NCBI GenBank assembly: GCA_005765155.1
Contig: VCCP01000005.1
Location: forward strand, 2,604,001-2,668,000
Direction of reading: 5' to 3'
DNA length: 64,000 nt
Origin: Zelopaecilomyces penicillatus
Taxonomy: Eukaryota > Ascomycota > Sordariomycetes > Hypocreales > Pseudodiploosporaceae
Positions 13,644 to 24,300 of the stretch are shown piece after piece. Below the pieces are notes generated by a model. That model ran no database searches. It was not told the origin of the DNA and saw only the letters and a list, made by a program, of their open reading frames with translations. Made by a program: the position numbers and the translations under genes. Numbering within the stretch: the first letter of the stretch is position 1; each line of letters starts with the position of its first letter.

Positions 13644-14353
13644 ATATCAGGTCACATTAGGAAACCGCAACGTCCTTCCAAGAAGACTATTGAGCATATC
13701 GCGCTTATTAACGGTATCAAACATTCTATGCTAGCTGAGGGAGTGGATTTCAACAGTGAAACAGCAGATATACCATGTTCTTATTGTTTCAAACGAAAAC
13801 AATCTTGCCGTATAGCGGAAAACAGTAGCCGTTGTATGGCGTGTATGAAGCGGGGTCGCTCCTGCGATGGTGTTTTGGTAGCATCTTCACGTGCGCACTC
13901 TCGTTGTGTCCAAACGTCCAATTCTTACTGATTTCGTTAGTAACGAAACTTTTGGAGCAACGCCATCGTTTAGACTCCGAAGAAGAGGAAACTGGAGAAA
14001 ATATCTCAGATATCCAAGATCAATTGTCTGAGTTACAGTCACAGCTCTCTTCAGCTCTAAACCGCTTATCTCGTATCCGCAAGCTCAAGAAGAAGGCTAA
14101 AGAGCGAAGCTCTGAGTTGGTTCGTCGGGGTTTGAAGGAGTTGGATGCTGAAGACAGGATTGATCTGGTTCCTGTCCTAGAGGCACATGAGCATCATGTG
14201 GTATCGGATTTGCAGTTCCTAGGTGCTCCGAATAAGATAGATTGGTCTTCCTTGGGTTTGGGCGACGAGTTTGTTGATTTGGGGTCTTTGGCCGGGCCGA
14301 CTGGTTCCGAAGGAACTATCATAGCATCGGGCAGCAGTGGTTCAAATGGTTAG
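13644..14353 (+). pseudogene. Antisense zinc-cluster (Zn2Cys6) + coiled-coil gene of element A, start codon lost
   Basis: The plus strand of the element carries a two-exon gene. Exon 1 (to 13890) encodes a C-x2-C-x6-C-x8-C-x2-C-x6-C zinc cluster with basic residues between Cys 2 and 3 (FKRKQS). A 50-nt intron (13891-13940, GTGCGC...CTGAT...TTAG) restores the frame into exon 2 (13941-14353), which encodes a heptad-rich coiled coil and an acidic Gly/Ser tail. The ATG seen in copy C is ATA here (13644-13646), and an upstream in-frame TGG has become TAG, both G-to-A. The coding part is otherwise open. The Zn2Cys6 family normally makes fungal transcription factors; a role in the element is inference. 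Confidence 0.7.
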
Positions 14354-17300
14354 CGGGTTCCCATGTATTATCTTCGGGTCCGAAGCCTTTCCATTTAACG
14401 AGGTATTCATTTCGCTTGTTTTCCCATCTAGTGTCCAATATTGTCTCTACTTCCCATTCTTTTTCGACTGCTTCCACTTGTATTGTTGTGTGTTCCTTCG
14501 CGTTGTCGGGTGCCTTGCTTAGTAAGGAAATATGGAACACGGGGTGTAACCATATGTTCTTTGATAGTGAAAGTTCGTAGTTGGTGTTGGAAATGGCCTT
14601 CTTAACTTTGAAAGGTCCAAGTTTCTTGAAATCCAATTTATCACTTGGTCGCGTTGTCGTAATGTTTAGAGAATTTTTGCCTGGTGTATAGCGCAAAAGG
14701 TACACCATATCTCCCTCTTTAAAGATTGATCCCTTCAATCTTTGTTGATCCGCATAGTGTTTCATTCTGTTGCGGACGATTTGGAGTTGTGCACGGAGTT
14801 CTTCATGCAATTGTCGTTTTTGTGTGGCGTCAAGCATGGCCTTTTCCGATTTTGGTCCCTCTTGGCGTGGTAGGTGAAATGCTTCCGATATGAATCCATA
14901 ATTAGCATACATTAGCATGAGTTGTGTTGATTCGGAAACGGATATGTTATAAGCTAGTTGCGCGGTTGGTAGGTGTTTTACCCAATCGTCTTGGTGGTAA
15001 TTAATGTAAGCGCATAAGTATCCTTCAATAATCTGATTAATCCGTTCCGTTTATCCATCCATTTATGGGTAATAGGCGGTACTGAGTCTGTGTCTGGTCC
15101 CAAGATATCCCATCAATCCTTGCCAAAATTTAGAGGCAAAGGCTGTTCCTCTGTCGGAGATGATTTCCTCTGGTAAGCCATGTGAGCTTACTACCACTCT
15201 ATTGAAGTTATAGGCAAGATCTTCTACCGAGCTTGCTTCAATATAGGGTATGAAGTATGAGAACTTCGTTAGTCTTTCCACAATAACCCATATCGAGTCA
15301 TAGGCTACTCCCATAAGGGGTTCTACTAACAGGGGTAGTTTGACAATGAAGTCGAACGATACTGATTCCCATAGTCACGTAGGCACTGGTAGCGGTTGTA
15401 ACTCTCCATATGGTTTGTGTCTTGCCAGCTTGGTTCGTCCACAAGTGACGCAGTCACTTATGACCTTCTGGACTACTCGTCATAGTCCTTTGAATCCGTA
15501 GTATCTTTGTGCTCATTCCATGGTCTTTATGATTCCTTGGTGACCATGGACAGGGGATTCATGTAATTCTCATATGATGGTTTCCTAGAGTTCTCCAGAT
15601 ATCCAGAGTTTCTCGTCATACTCATAATATCCATCTTTCCATTTTATGCCTTCAGGTGCCTTTGCTATGTCTTCTGAGGAGTACGCTTGCTTGACTCGTT
15701 TCAAGACAGGGTTAGCTGATATAACTTGGTATATAGCGTTTAGTTTCATCTGTAGCGCGCCTGATTCGGTCATTTGAAAGATTTGTCCTTCATGATGAGG
15801 CTTTCCATCATCATGGTCACTTCGTCGGCTTAGAGCGTCTACTCTGCCGTTTTCGGATCCTTTGCGGTGGATGATTTTATAGTCATAATCCATAAGGGTC
15901 TCTATGTAGTGGGTTTGTCGTGCGTTTAACTTCTATGTGGTAGCGAAGTAAGAGATGTTCTTGTAATCGGTAAAAACCTTTATTCGGTGGTTGCTTCCTC
16001 GTAAATAATGTGAGAATTCGTCAAAAGCTTTGACGATGGCCATAAATTCCTTGTCGTAGATTAGATAATTGAGTTCCGCTCCATAAAGTTTCTTGGAGTA
16101 GAAGGCGACAGGTCGTAGTCTACCTTCATTATCTCATTGTCCAATCTGCGCTCCGATGGCGTAGTTTGAAGCATCAGTTTCGAGTTCCGTAGGTTTGTCT
16201 GGATCGTACATCGCTAGTACAGGTTCTTCACAGATTCGCTTCTTGAGTTCTTCAAATGCGGCATCCACATCGGGTTTCCATAGGAATTTGCGATCTTTCT
16301 TAGTGCATTCGGTGAGTGGCGCGGCTATTTTGCCATAGTCGCGGATGAACTTTCGGTAGTAGTTGATAAAGCCCAAAAACTCTTGTACGTTCATAACATC
16401 TCGTGGCATCGGCCAGTCACGTACTGCAGCGATTTTTGCTGGTTCCATTCGAATTTCACCTGGTGAGAAGATATATCCTAGGAAGGTAACCGTTTGCTTG
16501 TGAAATTCACATTTTTCTGGTTCGACGAGAAGATTGTTGTCTTGGAGTAGTTGTAGTACCTTATGGACGTGTTCTCTATGTTCTTCTTCCATTCAGGAGA
16601 AGATCAGGATGTTGTCTAGGTAGACTACTATGAAGATATCCAAATATTCTCGGAGAACATTGTTGATCATACGCTGGAATGTTGCAGGGGTATTGGTTAA
16701 GCCGAAAGGCATTACCAGATACTCGAAAAGTCCAAACTTGGTTCTGAAAGCGGTTTTCCATTCGTCGCCTTTCTTCATTCGAATCAAGTTATACACTCCT
16801 TTGAGGTCTAGAGTAGTAAACCAGTTCATTCCATACAATCGATCGCATAGTTCATTAATTAACGGTAAGGGTGTCCGATCCTTGATTGTGACTGCATTCA
16901 ACAATCGGTAATCCACAACCAGTCGTAGCTTGCCATTCTTTTTCGGTACAAACATGACAGGGTATCCTGCTTCGGATGTGGATGGTCGGATATATCCCTT
17001 TTCAAGCATTTCGTCAAGGTACTCTCGTAATGTTTCGAGTTCCTTGGCGTTCAGTGTGTAGATCTTGGTGAAAGTAGGCTTCTTTCCGTCCATGATCTGA
17101 ATTTCGTGGTCCCATTGGTTGTGCAAGGGGAGCTTTGTTTCGAGCTCTTCGCGAAACAGTTTGACATACTTACGGTATTCTTCCGGTATAGGTGCAAGTC
17201 GTTTTTCCATGTCTGAGGGTGATTCGTCCTTGGAGTGTTCTCGTAGTTGCTCCATTGTTGTCCTAAGGGCAGCAATAACCCGTCGGGTTTGTCGCTGTCG

Positions 17301-17858
17301 ACCGTTATATCGTTTTTTGGTATGATTTCCCGGTGGGAGGCCCTTCTCGGTAGCCATAAAGCATACTTTCTTCGCTTTGCCCATTGTCATTGGATCTTCG
17401 TGATTTCTTGGAGATGATGCGGTGTCGCTCCATCGCATCTGGCCTGTCTTCCAATCGATCTGTGGGTTACTATCAAATAACCAGGGGTAGCCTAACACAA
17501 GTTCGTATTCTCCAGTGTCCATTACATCGAATGTAGCACTATCTTGATATCCTTGGACTTCGAATTGGAGATGATCAGTCTCTTTATCGATCTGTCCTCC
17601 ATTATAGGCGAAGGTATTTCCTTCCAGGTCATACAAGGGGTACGGTTCTTCCTTGTCCCGCCATGGTAGTCGTGTGCGATTCACGGCTTTTGGTGATATG
17701 TAATTGCCCATTGCTCCGCTGTCCACTAGAGCGTGGAAACAATGTCCCATGATCCGTATTTCCGTCGTTAGTTTGAGCCCGTTGGTGCTTGTTGCACAGA
17801 GGGTCTTTCGTGGGTGGTCGCGCTGTAACCCTCTTACAGGCGACTTTACTCGTTTTTT
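14319..17858 (-). pseudogene. Element A pol (protease, RT, RNase H, integrase, chromodomain), RIP-broken
   Basis: It lies in the -1 frame relative to Gag and is entered at the slippery site 17852-17858. Domains in order: retropepsin with VDSG near 17710; RT with VPKKNGKLRL, PFGLTN and YLDN (16611-16613 is Asn where copy C has the catalytic Asp of YLDD); RNase H with TDASNYAIG near 16165; integrase with an HHCC region and DRGTAFASKFW; and a chromodomain ending YLVKWKGFGPEDNTW. In-frame stops interrupt it at many points (for example after the RT at about 16593, and near 16134, 15585 and 15063). It ends early at 14319 because CGA became TGA. Copy C continues about 80 codons further, antisense to the zinc-cluster gene. 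Confidence 0.9.
17817..17858 (-). promoter_or_regulatory. -1 ribosomal frameshift signal between Gag and Pol (element A)
   Basis: On the minus strand the Gag frame reads TCA AAA AAC GAG TAA, containing the classic slippery heptamer A_AAA_AAC (17858-17852). After a 7-nt spacer comes a stem: GTCGC+CTGTAA pairs with TTACAG+GCGAC (11 bp, one bulged C), closing the loop GAGGG. The -1 frame after the slip continues directly into Pol. The Gag stop lies inside the spacer. The loop could also pair with CCCTC 13 nt further on. Confidence 0.8.
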
Positions 17859-20029
17859 GAGTTTCCGGGATTGCATTCCTTGCATGATCCGTCATAATTT
17901 GTTCTGTCCAAGCCTTAAGTGATTACATGGTACAGAGTTCGATCGGCTTGACTTCCTTCGTGGGTTCGGAAGTTGAATTCTCGTTTATGGAGGTTCTTCA
18001 TTTCCTCGTACATGCGTTTGTTTTCTTCCGCATATTGTCTGCACCAGGGTTTGTTGCAGTTGATCGCCATCGTGGCTTCGCACTGAGTCCTCCCTGGGAT
18101 ACTATCTTCCAGTAGTCGTCTTTCGTGCCATTGTACCAGCTTCTATTGTGAGTGTACATCGCACTTGAGGTTGGTGCAATCATATAAGTCCTCTTTTCCA
18201 CAGTCTGTGAGTTGTGGTCCGTTGTGTCCTAATTCGAGTTTTTCCCATTTGTGGACCTCGCAATAGATGGACTTGCAGTCTTTGTTTTCGGCTCCTTGTC
18301 TGCATTCTTCTGGGGTTTTGGGGTGTGGTTCGAACACGCCAATTCCAAAAGGTGCAAAGTACTCAGCCTCGTACCAGTCGACGAATTGATCTCCTGTAAG
18401 GACATTCTTGATTCCTCATGCTCCCATACAGCATGGGAAGAATTCGTTCTGGATTTTTGTTTTCTGGTGTTGAAAACAGGAGAAATCGATGCATAACATC
18501 CAACTGATTTCGCTATGGAAAACATGATTAGGGTCTAGGAGTGCATGATCGTCTTCGTGTTTGCTATAGTTGGTTTTCAACATAAAGGCTCTTCCAAGGT
18601 GGTCTCCTGGGACAGGGACGCCTAGGCCTTCTTCCAACGTCCATTCACGAACGTATTTGGTGATTGTGAGTCGAAGGTTGACTCTGTCCGCATGGCTTGG
18701 TACTTGCATAAGTTTGATTGCTACTTCCCTAAGGTATTTATAAGCAGCACTCTTAGGTGGTGGATATAATGTAGCATGGTATTGAGTTGTCCTGAGAGGT
18801 TCTTCGCTCTCGGATTCTGAAGAGCTGGAGTCCGAGCTGTCGCTTGTTGTTTCATCTTCAACCAGGGTGTTTTCGTCGTCCGTGGCAGGGATTACTTGTC
18901 GGTCCGGAATCTCTTCGAAGTATTCTTCCTCATCTGTGTCCATATCCAGTTGTTGGTCCCATTGTGCGGTACCGGATTGGGTTAGCGTGGTCCGCAGCAT
19001 TGGTGACTGTCGGGGTGTGGGGTGTCCGTAGTTTCCGGGTCATCCTCATCCCCATCCTCTTCGTCCTATCATAGCCAGGGTTCGTCCGTTTGTGGCCATG
19101 GTGTGTGCGCTTCGTCGCGCGTTGGGTACTGGTTTCCAAGATTTCTTGTCTTTCTTGGGTTGTTCGCATTGCCGGGAGATATGTCCATATCCATTACAGT
19201 TGTAACATTGGACTTTCGACATATCTCTTTTCTAGGTTGCATCGAGTTCCATTCTTCCAGGATTCAGGGTATATCCATAGGCAATGGGTTCTTCTCTGCG
19301 TCTGCCTTGATTGGACTGGTGTCATGGTTTTCGTCCAAAATCACTCCATCCTGATCCTTTGGTTTTCCTTTGTTTGCATCATGCAAACTGTCTATCATCA
19401 ATCTTGATAGCCATTCCGATGTACTTGGCCAAATTTTCAGGTCTGTCCTCCCTGAAGAGTTCATCCTTGACTTCTTCCTTGAGTCCATCATAGAAGTACT
19501 CCATTAGTGCATCGTCTTCCCAGGTGATCCGTAAGATGATCTATCTGAATTCTGAGGCGTAGTCCGAGGCTGATCCGCGTTGGCGTAGTAGTTTGAGTTT
19601 TTCGATTGCAGCTCTCTCTTCGTCTACTTGTCCAAAGACTTCTTTGATCGCGTCTTCAAAGTTATTGTATTTTTGAAAGATCTTTTTGGTTTCGTCATCC
19701 TGGTCTTTTTCCTCCTCGTTCATATAGTCTCTCATAATGGGTTCGAACCATTTGAGGGCAGCCCCCTCCATGCATCCTGCGGCGTGTAGGATTTTTGCAG
19801 ATTCCTCTTGCAACTGGTGGGGGTAGAACTGGTGGTAAGCTTTGAGTTGCGTTAGGAACATTTGGAGTGATCCAGAATGTCCGGTGAAAGGTCCTGGCTT
19901 GCGAGGTTTGATGATTTCGCCGAGGTCTTTCTGTTTGGCTTGCAACTTGGCTTCGAGTTCCACATTCTTCTCGCGCAGAGCCTGAAGCTCGGCGGCAAGT
20001 GAGGCGAGGGTTGGTTGAGTGGTACCCAT
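17846..20029 (-). pseudogene. Element A gag, RIP-broken
   Basis: I chose the ATG at 20029-20027 (MGTTQPTLASLAAEL) because upstream codons to the LTR lack ATG. Residues about 10-50 are a coiled coil, followed by a retrotransposon Gag domain with a W-F-E-P block, then a CCHC zinc knuckle C-x2-C-x4-H-x4-C at residues 275-288 (19207-19166), an acidic Ser/Asp/Glu-rich stretch, and a Cys-rich C-terminal region. The frame would be 727 codons to the stop at 17846, in the frameshift spacer. It is broken by TAG at 19541, TAG near 18143 and TAA near 17910 (RIP), and by TGA at 18416, which is also present in copy C. Confidence 0.85.
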
Positions 20030-20090
20030 GATGATTGATTGAGGCAGTTGGCGATATTGCTCAGGGTTGCGCGGTAACCCACTGAACAAG

Positions 20091-20100
20091 AGTTATCAAC
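20091..20100 (-). promoter_or_regulatory. Predicted primer-binding site of element A (self-priming type)
   Basis: Directly inside the 5' LTR, separated by one base. The minus-strand RNA reads GTTGATAACT here, the exact reverse complement of AGTTATCAAC in the LTR of the same family (13263-13254, 58591-58582). No tRNA 3' end complement (beginning TGG) is visible at this place. This matches the layout of Tf1-type self-primed elements. Confidence 0.65.
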
Positions 20101-20281
20101 GTGTGACGTTTGGTGAATTCCCAAGGGATAAACCTAACGAAAAGGGTTTATGTTGGCAGATGAGTCGGGGCGTTCTGAGCAATATGTCTATCACGTTGGT
20201 GATAGATACCGAGTATCGTAACCAGGGGTCAAGTCTCAGCGTAGTGAGCGATAGCGAACAATACGATGAAGTTGAAAGTGT

Positions 20282-20335
20282 ATTGATAACTATCTAAGCT
20301 ATGTCTAAAGAGTGAAAATTGAGGGCGTATATATA
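20282..20335 (-). promoter_or_regulatory. TATA box and predicted RNA start in the 5' LTR of A
   Basis: The minus-strand TATATATA box (20335-20328) lies 37-44 nt upstream of AGTTATCAAT (20291-20282), the place where the transcript would have to start for self-priming. One base (20282) differs from copies with perfect pairing, by a G-to-A change in the plus-strand reading. Confidence 0.6.
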
Positions 20336-20341
20336 CATCAT

Positions 20342-20461
20342 GGATCACGATTTGAGCCGTGATCCTTATTGCTGGATCACGCTCAGAATCGTGAGCCGTC
20401 CCGTTGGATCACGGTTTCAAGAGTGATCCTGAGCCCAGGATCACCTTTAGAATCGTGATCC
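20342..20461. promoter_or_regulatory. Inverted-repeat array in the 5' LTR of A
   Basis: Four GGATCACG-N8-CGTGATCC-like units at 20342, 20374, 20406 and 20438, as in copy C. On the minus strand they sit directly upstream of the TATA box. Confidence 0.8.
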
Positions 20462-20558
20462 AATTCCATACAGTTCCAAGCCTCCGGTACATACCTAGTG
20501 ACATCACAAGTCACATGACCGAGGCCCACCGTACGACCTTGGCTGTTAGGTCGTGACA

Positions 20559-20597
20559 TAAGGCTTATTATATAATCTTAGTTATTAAATTATAATA
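20559..20597 (-). repeat. Element B left LTR, remainder after the insertion of A
   Basis: TAAGGCTTATTATA... aligns with the last 39 bp of the intact LTR from CGAGG to the terminal TGACA (here TAATA). Its first 5 bp repeat the 5 bp before element A (target duplication). Confidence 0.9.
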
Positions 20598-21390
20598 TAA
20601 TATCTCTCTTTTAAAAGATCTTATCCTTAAAGCTTATAGATATACCTTTCTTTTTTTCCTTAATATTTATAAGTTATAAGATTTATATTATATTAAATCA
20701 TTTCTTATAATATTAGATTATATTAGAAAATCTTAATATTCTTTAAAGAAGATTATTAAATATTTTATACTAGCTAAAGGTATAGATTTTAATAGTAAAT
20801 CAATAGATATATTATATTCTTATTATTTTAAATAAAAATAATCTTATTATATAATAGAAAATAATAGCTATTATATAGTTTATATAAAATAGGATTGCTT
20901 TTATAATAGTGTTTTAATAGTATCCTTATATATATACTCTTATTATATTAGAATATTTAATTTTTATTGATTTTATTAATAATAAAACTTTTAAAATAAT
21001 ATTATTATTTAGATTTTAAAGAAAAGGAAATTAAAAAGAGTATCTTAGATATCTAGAATTAATTATCTAAATTATAATTATAGCTTTCTTTAGTTCTTAA
21101 TTATTTATTTTATATTTATAAGCTTAAGAAGAAAACTAAAGAGTAAAGCTTTGAGTTGGTTTATTAAGGTTTAAAGGAATTAGATATTAAAGATAGGATT
21201 AATCTAGTTCCTACCCTAGAGGTATATAAGTATTATATAATATTAGATTTATAGTTCTTAGGTACTTTAAATAAGATAGATTAGTTTTCTTTGGGTTTAG
21301 GTAATAAATTTATTAATTTAGGTTCTTTGATTAGGTTGATTGGTTTTAAAGGAATTATTATAATATTAGATAGTAATGGTTTAAATGATT
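20598..21390 (+). pseudogene. Relic of the antisense zinc-cluster gene in element B
   Basis: Aligns with 13531-14353. Nearly all Cys codons (TGT/TGC) are now TAT and many Gln codons are stops. The tail (TTAAATGATTAG, about 21371-21382) still aligns with the end of the gene. Confidence 0.7.
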
Positions 21391-24300
21391 AGTAGATTCT
21401 TATATATTATCCTTAGATCTAATACCTTTTTATTTAATAAGGTATTTATTTTATTTATTCTTCTATTTAATATCTAATATAGTTTCTATTTCTTATTCTT
21501 TTTTAATTGCTTTAATTTATATTATTATATATTCCTTTATATTATTAAATACTTTATTTAGTAAGAAAATATAAAATATAGGGTATAATTATATATTCTT
21601 TAATAATAAAAGTTTATAGTTAATATTAAAAATAGCTTTCTTAATTTTAAATAGTTTAAGTTTTTTAAAGTTTAATTTATTATTTGATTATATTATTATA
21701 ATATTTAAAGAAATTTTATTTAATATATAATATAAAAGGTATATTATATCTCTTTTTTTAAAGATTAATCCCTTTAATCTTTATTTATTTATATAATATT
21801 TTATCCTATTATAAATAATTTAAAGTTATATATAGAGTTCTTTATATAATTATTATATTTATATAGTATCTAATATAGCTTTTTTTAATTTTAATCCTTT
21901 TTATTATAATAGATAAAATACTTTTAATATAAATCTATAATTAATATATATTAGTATAGTCTATATTAACTTAGAAATAAATATATTATAAGCTAATTAT
22001 ATAATTAATAGATATTTTATCTAATTATTCTAATAATAATTAATATAAGTATATAAATATCTTTTAATAATTTAATTAATCTATTCTATTTATTTATCTA
22101 TTTATAGATAATAGATAGTATTAAGTTTATATTTAGTTCTAAGATATATTATTAATCCTTACTAAAACTTAAAGATAAAGATTATTCCTCTATTAGAGAT
22201 GATTTCCTTTAGTAAGCTATATAAGCTTACTATTACTCTATTAAAGCTATAAATAAGATCCTCTATTAAGCTTGCTTTAAGGTAAGATATAAAGTATAAG
22301 AACTTTATTAGTCTTTCTATAATAATTTATATTAAGTTATAGGCTATTCTTATAAGGGGTTCTATTAATAAAGATAATTTAATAATAAAGTTAAATAATA
22401 TTAATTCCTATAATTATATAGATATTAATAGTGGTTATAACTCTCTATATAGTTTATATTTTATTAGCTTGGTTTATCTATAAGTAATACAATTATTTAT
22501 AATCTTCTAGACTATTTATTATAATCCTTTAAATCTATAATATCTTTATACTTATTTTATAGTCTTTATAATTTCTTAATAATTATAAATAAAGAATTTA
22601 TATAATTCTTATATAATAGTTTCCTAGAGTTTTTTAAGTATTTAGAGTTTCTTATTATACTTATAGTATCTATCTTTTTATTTTATATCTTTAAATACTC
22701 TTATTATATCTTCTAAGGAATATACTTATTTAATTTATTTTAAGATAGGGTTAGCTAATATAATTTAATATATAGTATTTAACTTTATTTATAGTATATT
22801 TGATTTAAATATTTAAAAGATTTATCCTTTATAATAAGGCTTTTTATTATTATAATTACTTCTTTAGCTTAGAGTATCTATTTAATTATTCTTAGATCCT
22901 TTATAATAGATAATTTTATAGTTATAATCTATAAGGGTTTCTATATAATAGATTTATTATATATTTAGCTTTTATATAATAATAAAGTAAGAGATATTCT
23001 TATAATCAATAAAGATCTTTATTTAATAATTATTCTCTTATAAATAATATAAGAATTTATTAAAGGCTTTAATAATAATTATAAATTCTTTATTATAGAT
23101 TAGATAATTAAATTCTATTTTATAAAGTTTTTTAAAATAGAAGATAATAGATTATAGTTTATTTTTATTATTTTATTACTTAATCTATACTTTAATAATA
23201 TAGTTTAAAGTATTAGTTTTAAGTTCTATAGATTTATTAAGATTATATATTATTAATATAAATTCTTTATAGATTTATTTCTTAAGTTCTTTAAATATAA
23301 TATCTATATTAGATTTCTATAAGAATTTATAATCTTTCTTAATATATTTAATAAATAATATAATTATTTTATTATAATTATAGATAAACTTTTAATAATA
23401 ATTAATAAAGCCTAAAAACTTTTATATATTTATAATATTTTATAGTATTAGCTAATTATATATTATAGTGATTTTTATTAGTTTTATTTAAATTTTATTT
23501 AATAAGAAGATATATCCTAGGAAGGTAATTATATATTTATAAAATTTATATTTTTTAGATTTAATAAGAAGATTATTATCTTAAAGTAATTATAATATCT
23601 TATAAATATATTCTTTATATTCTTCTTTTATTTAAAAGAAGATTAGGATATTATCTAAATAAACTATTATAAAGATATTTAAATATTCTTAGAGAATATT
23701 ATTAAATATATATTAGAATATTATAGGGGTATTAATTAAGCTAAAAGGTATTATTAGATATTTAAAAAGTCTAAATTTGATTTTAAAAGTGGTTTTCTAT
23801 TTATTACTTTTCTTTATTTAAATTAAATTATATATTCTTCTAAGGTTTAGGATAATAAATCAGTTTATTCTATATAATTAATTATATAGTTTATTAATTA
23901 ATAATAAGGATATTTAATCCTTGATTATAATTATATTTAATAATTAATAATTTATAATTAATTATAGCTTACTATTCTTTTTTAATATAAATATAATAGG
24001 GTATTCTACTTTAGATATAGATAATTAGATATATCCTTTTTTAAGTATTTTATTAAGATACTTTTATAATATTTTAAGTTCCTTTATATTTAATATATAG
24101 ATTTTAGTAAAAGTAGGCTTTTTTCTATCTATAATCTAAATTTTATAATTCTATTAATTATATAAGAGAAGTTTTATTTTAAGCTCTTTATAAAATAGTT
24201 TAATATATTTATAGTATTCTTTTAGTATAAATATAAATTGTTTTTCTATATTTAAGGGTGATTTATTTTTAGAGTATTCTTATATTTATTCTATTATTAT

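Larger units (their letters stand above)
13074..20558 (-). mobile_element. Element A: Ty3/Gypsy chromovirus, lightly RIPed, nested in B
   Basis: A complete element bounded by 457-bp LTRs (13074-13530 and 20102-20558), with TG...CA type ends and a 5-bp target duplication. Transcription and Gag-Pol run on the minus strand from the right LTR. From 5' to 3' on that strand: 5' LTR, primer site, Gag with a CCHC knuckle, a -1 frameshift signal, aspartic protease, reverse transcriptase, RNase H, integrase, chromodomain, polypurine tract, 3' LTR. A separate gene for a zinc-cluster protein lies on the plus strand next to the 3' LTR. Stops are scattered and nearly all differ from copy C by G-to-A or C-to-T in TpG/CpA context, so it is a non-autonomous dead copy produced by RIP. 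Confidence 0.95.
20102..20558 (-). repeat. Element A 5' LTR (right)
   Basis: 457 bp and nearly identical to the LTR of copy C. The edge TGTGACG at 20102 is intact. It holds the predicted promoter and the inverted-repeat array (20342-20461). Confidence 0.95.

Noticed and set aside
16630..16911. Plus-strand ORF over the RT region (and the equivalent at 61988-62239)
   Set aside because: Exact antisense shadow of the conserved RT frame; no domain of its own and no start context.
17799..17839. H-type pseudoknot at the frameshift site (GAGGG loop with downstream CCCTC)
   Set aside because: The complementarity is real, but it would leave no loop nucleotides between the two stems; reported only as a possibility within the frameshift feature.
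18143..19491. Several plus- and minus-strand ORFs of 60-110 codons across gag
   Set aside because: They overlap the Gag frame in other frames. Only the Gag frame (coiled coil, CCHC knuckle, acidic stretch) is coherent over 2.2 kb and shared between copies.
20067..20297. Plus-strand ORFs across the LTRs (also 58403-58597)
   Set aside because: They lie within LTR control sequence and the primer site and read into stops at once; there is no conserved protein and no reason to expect translation.
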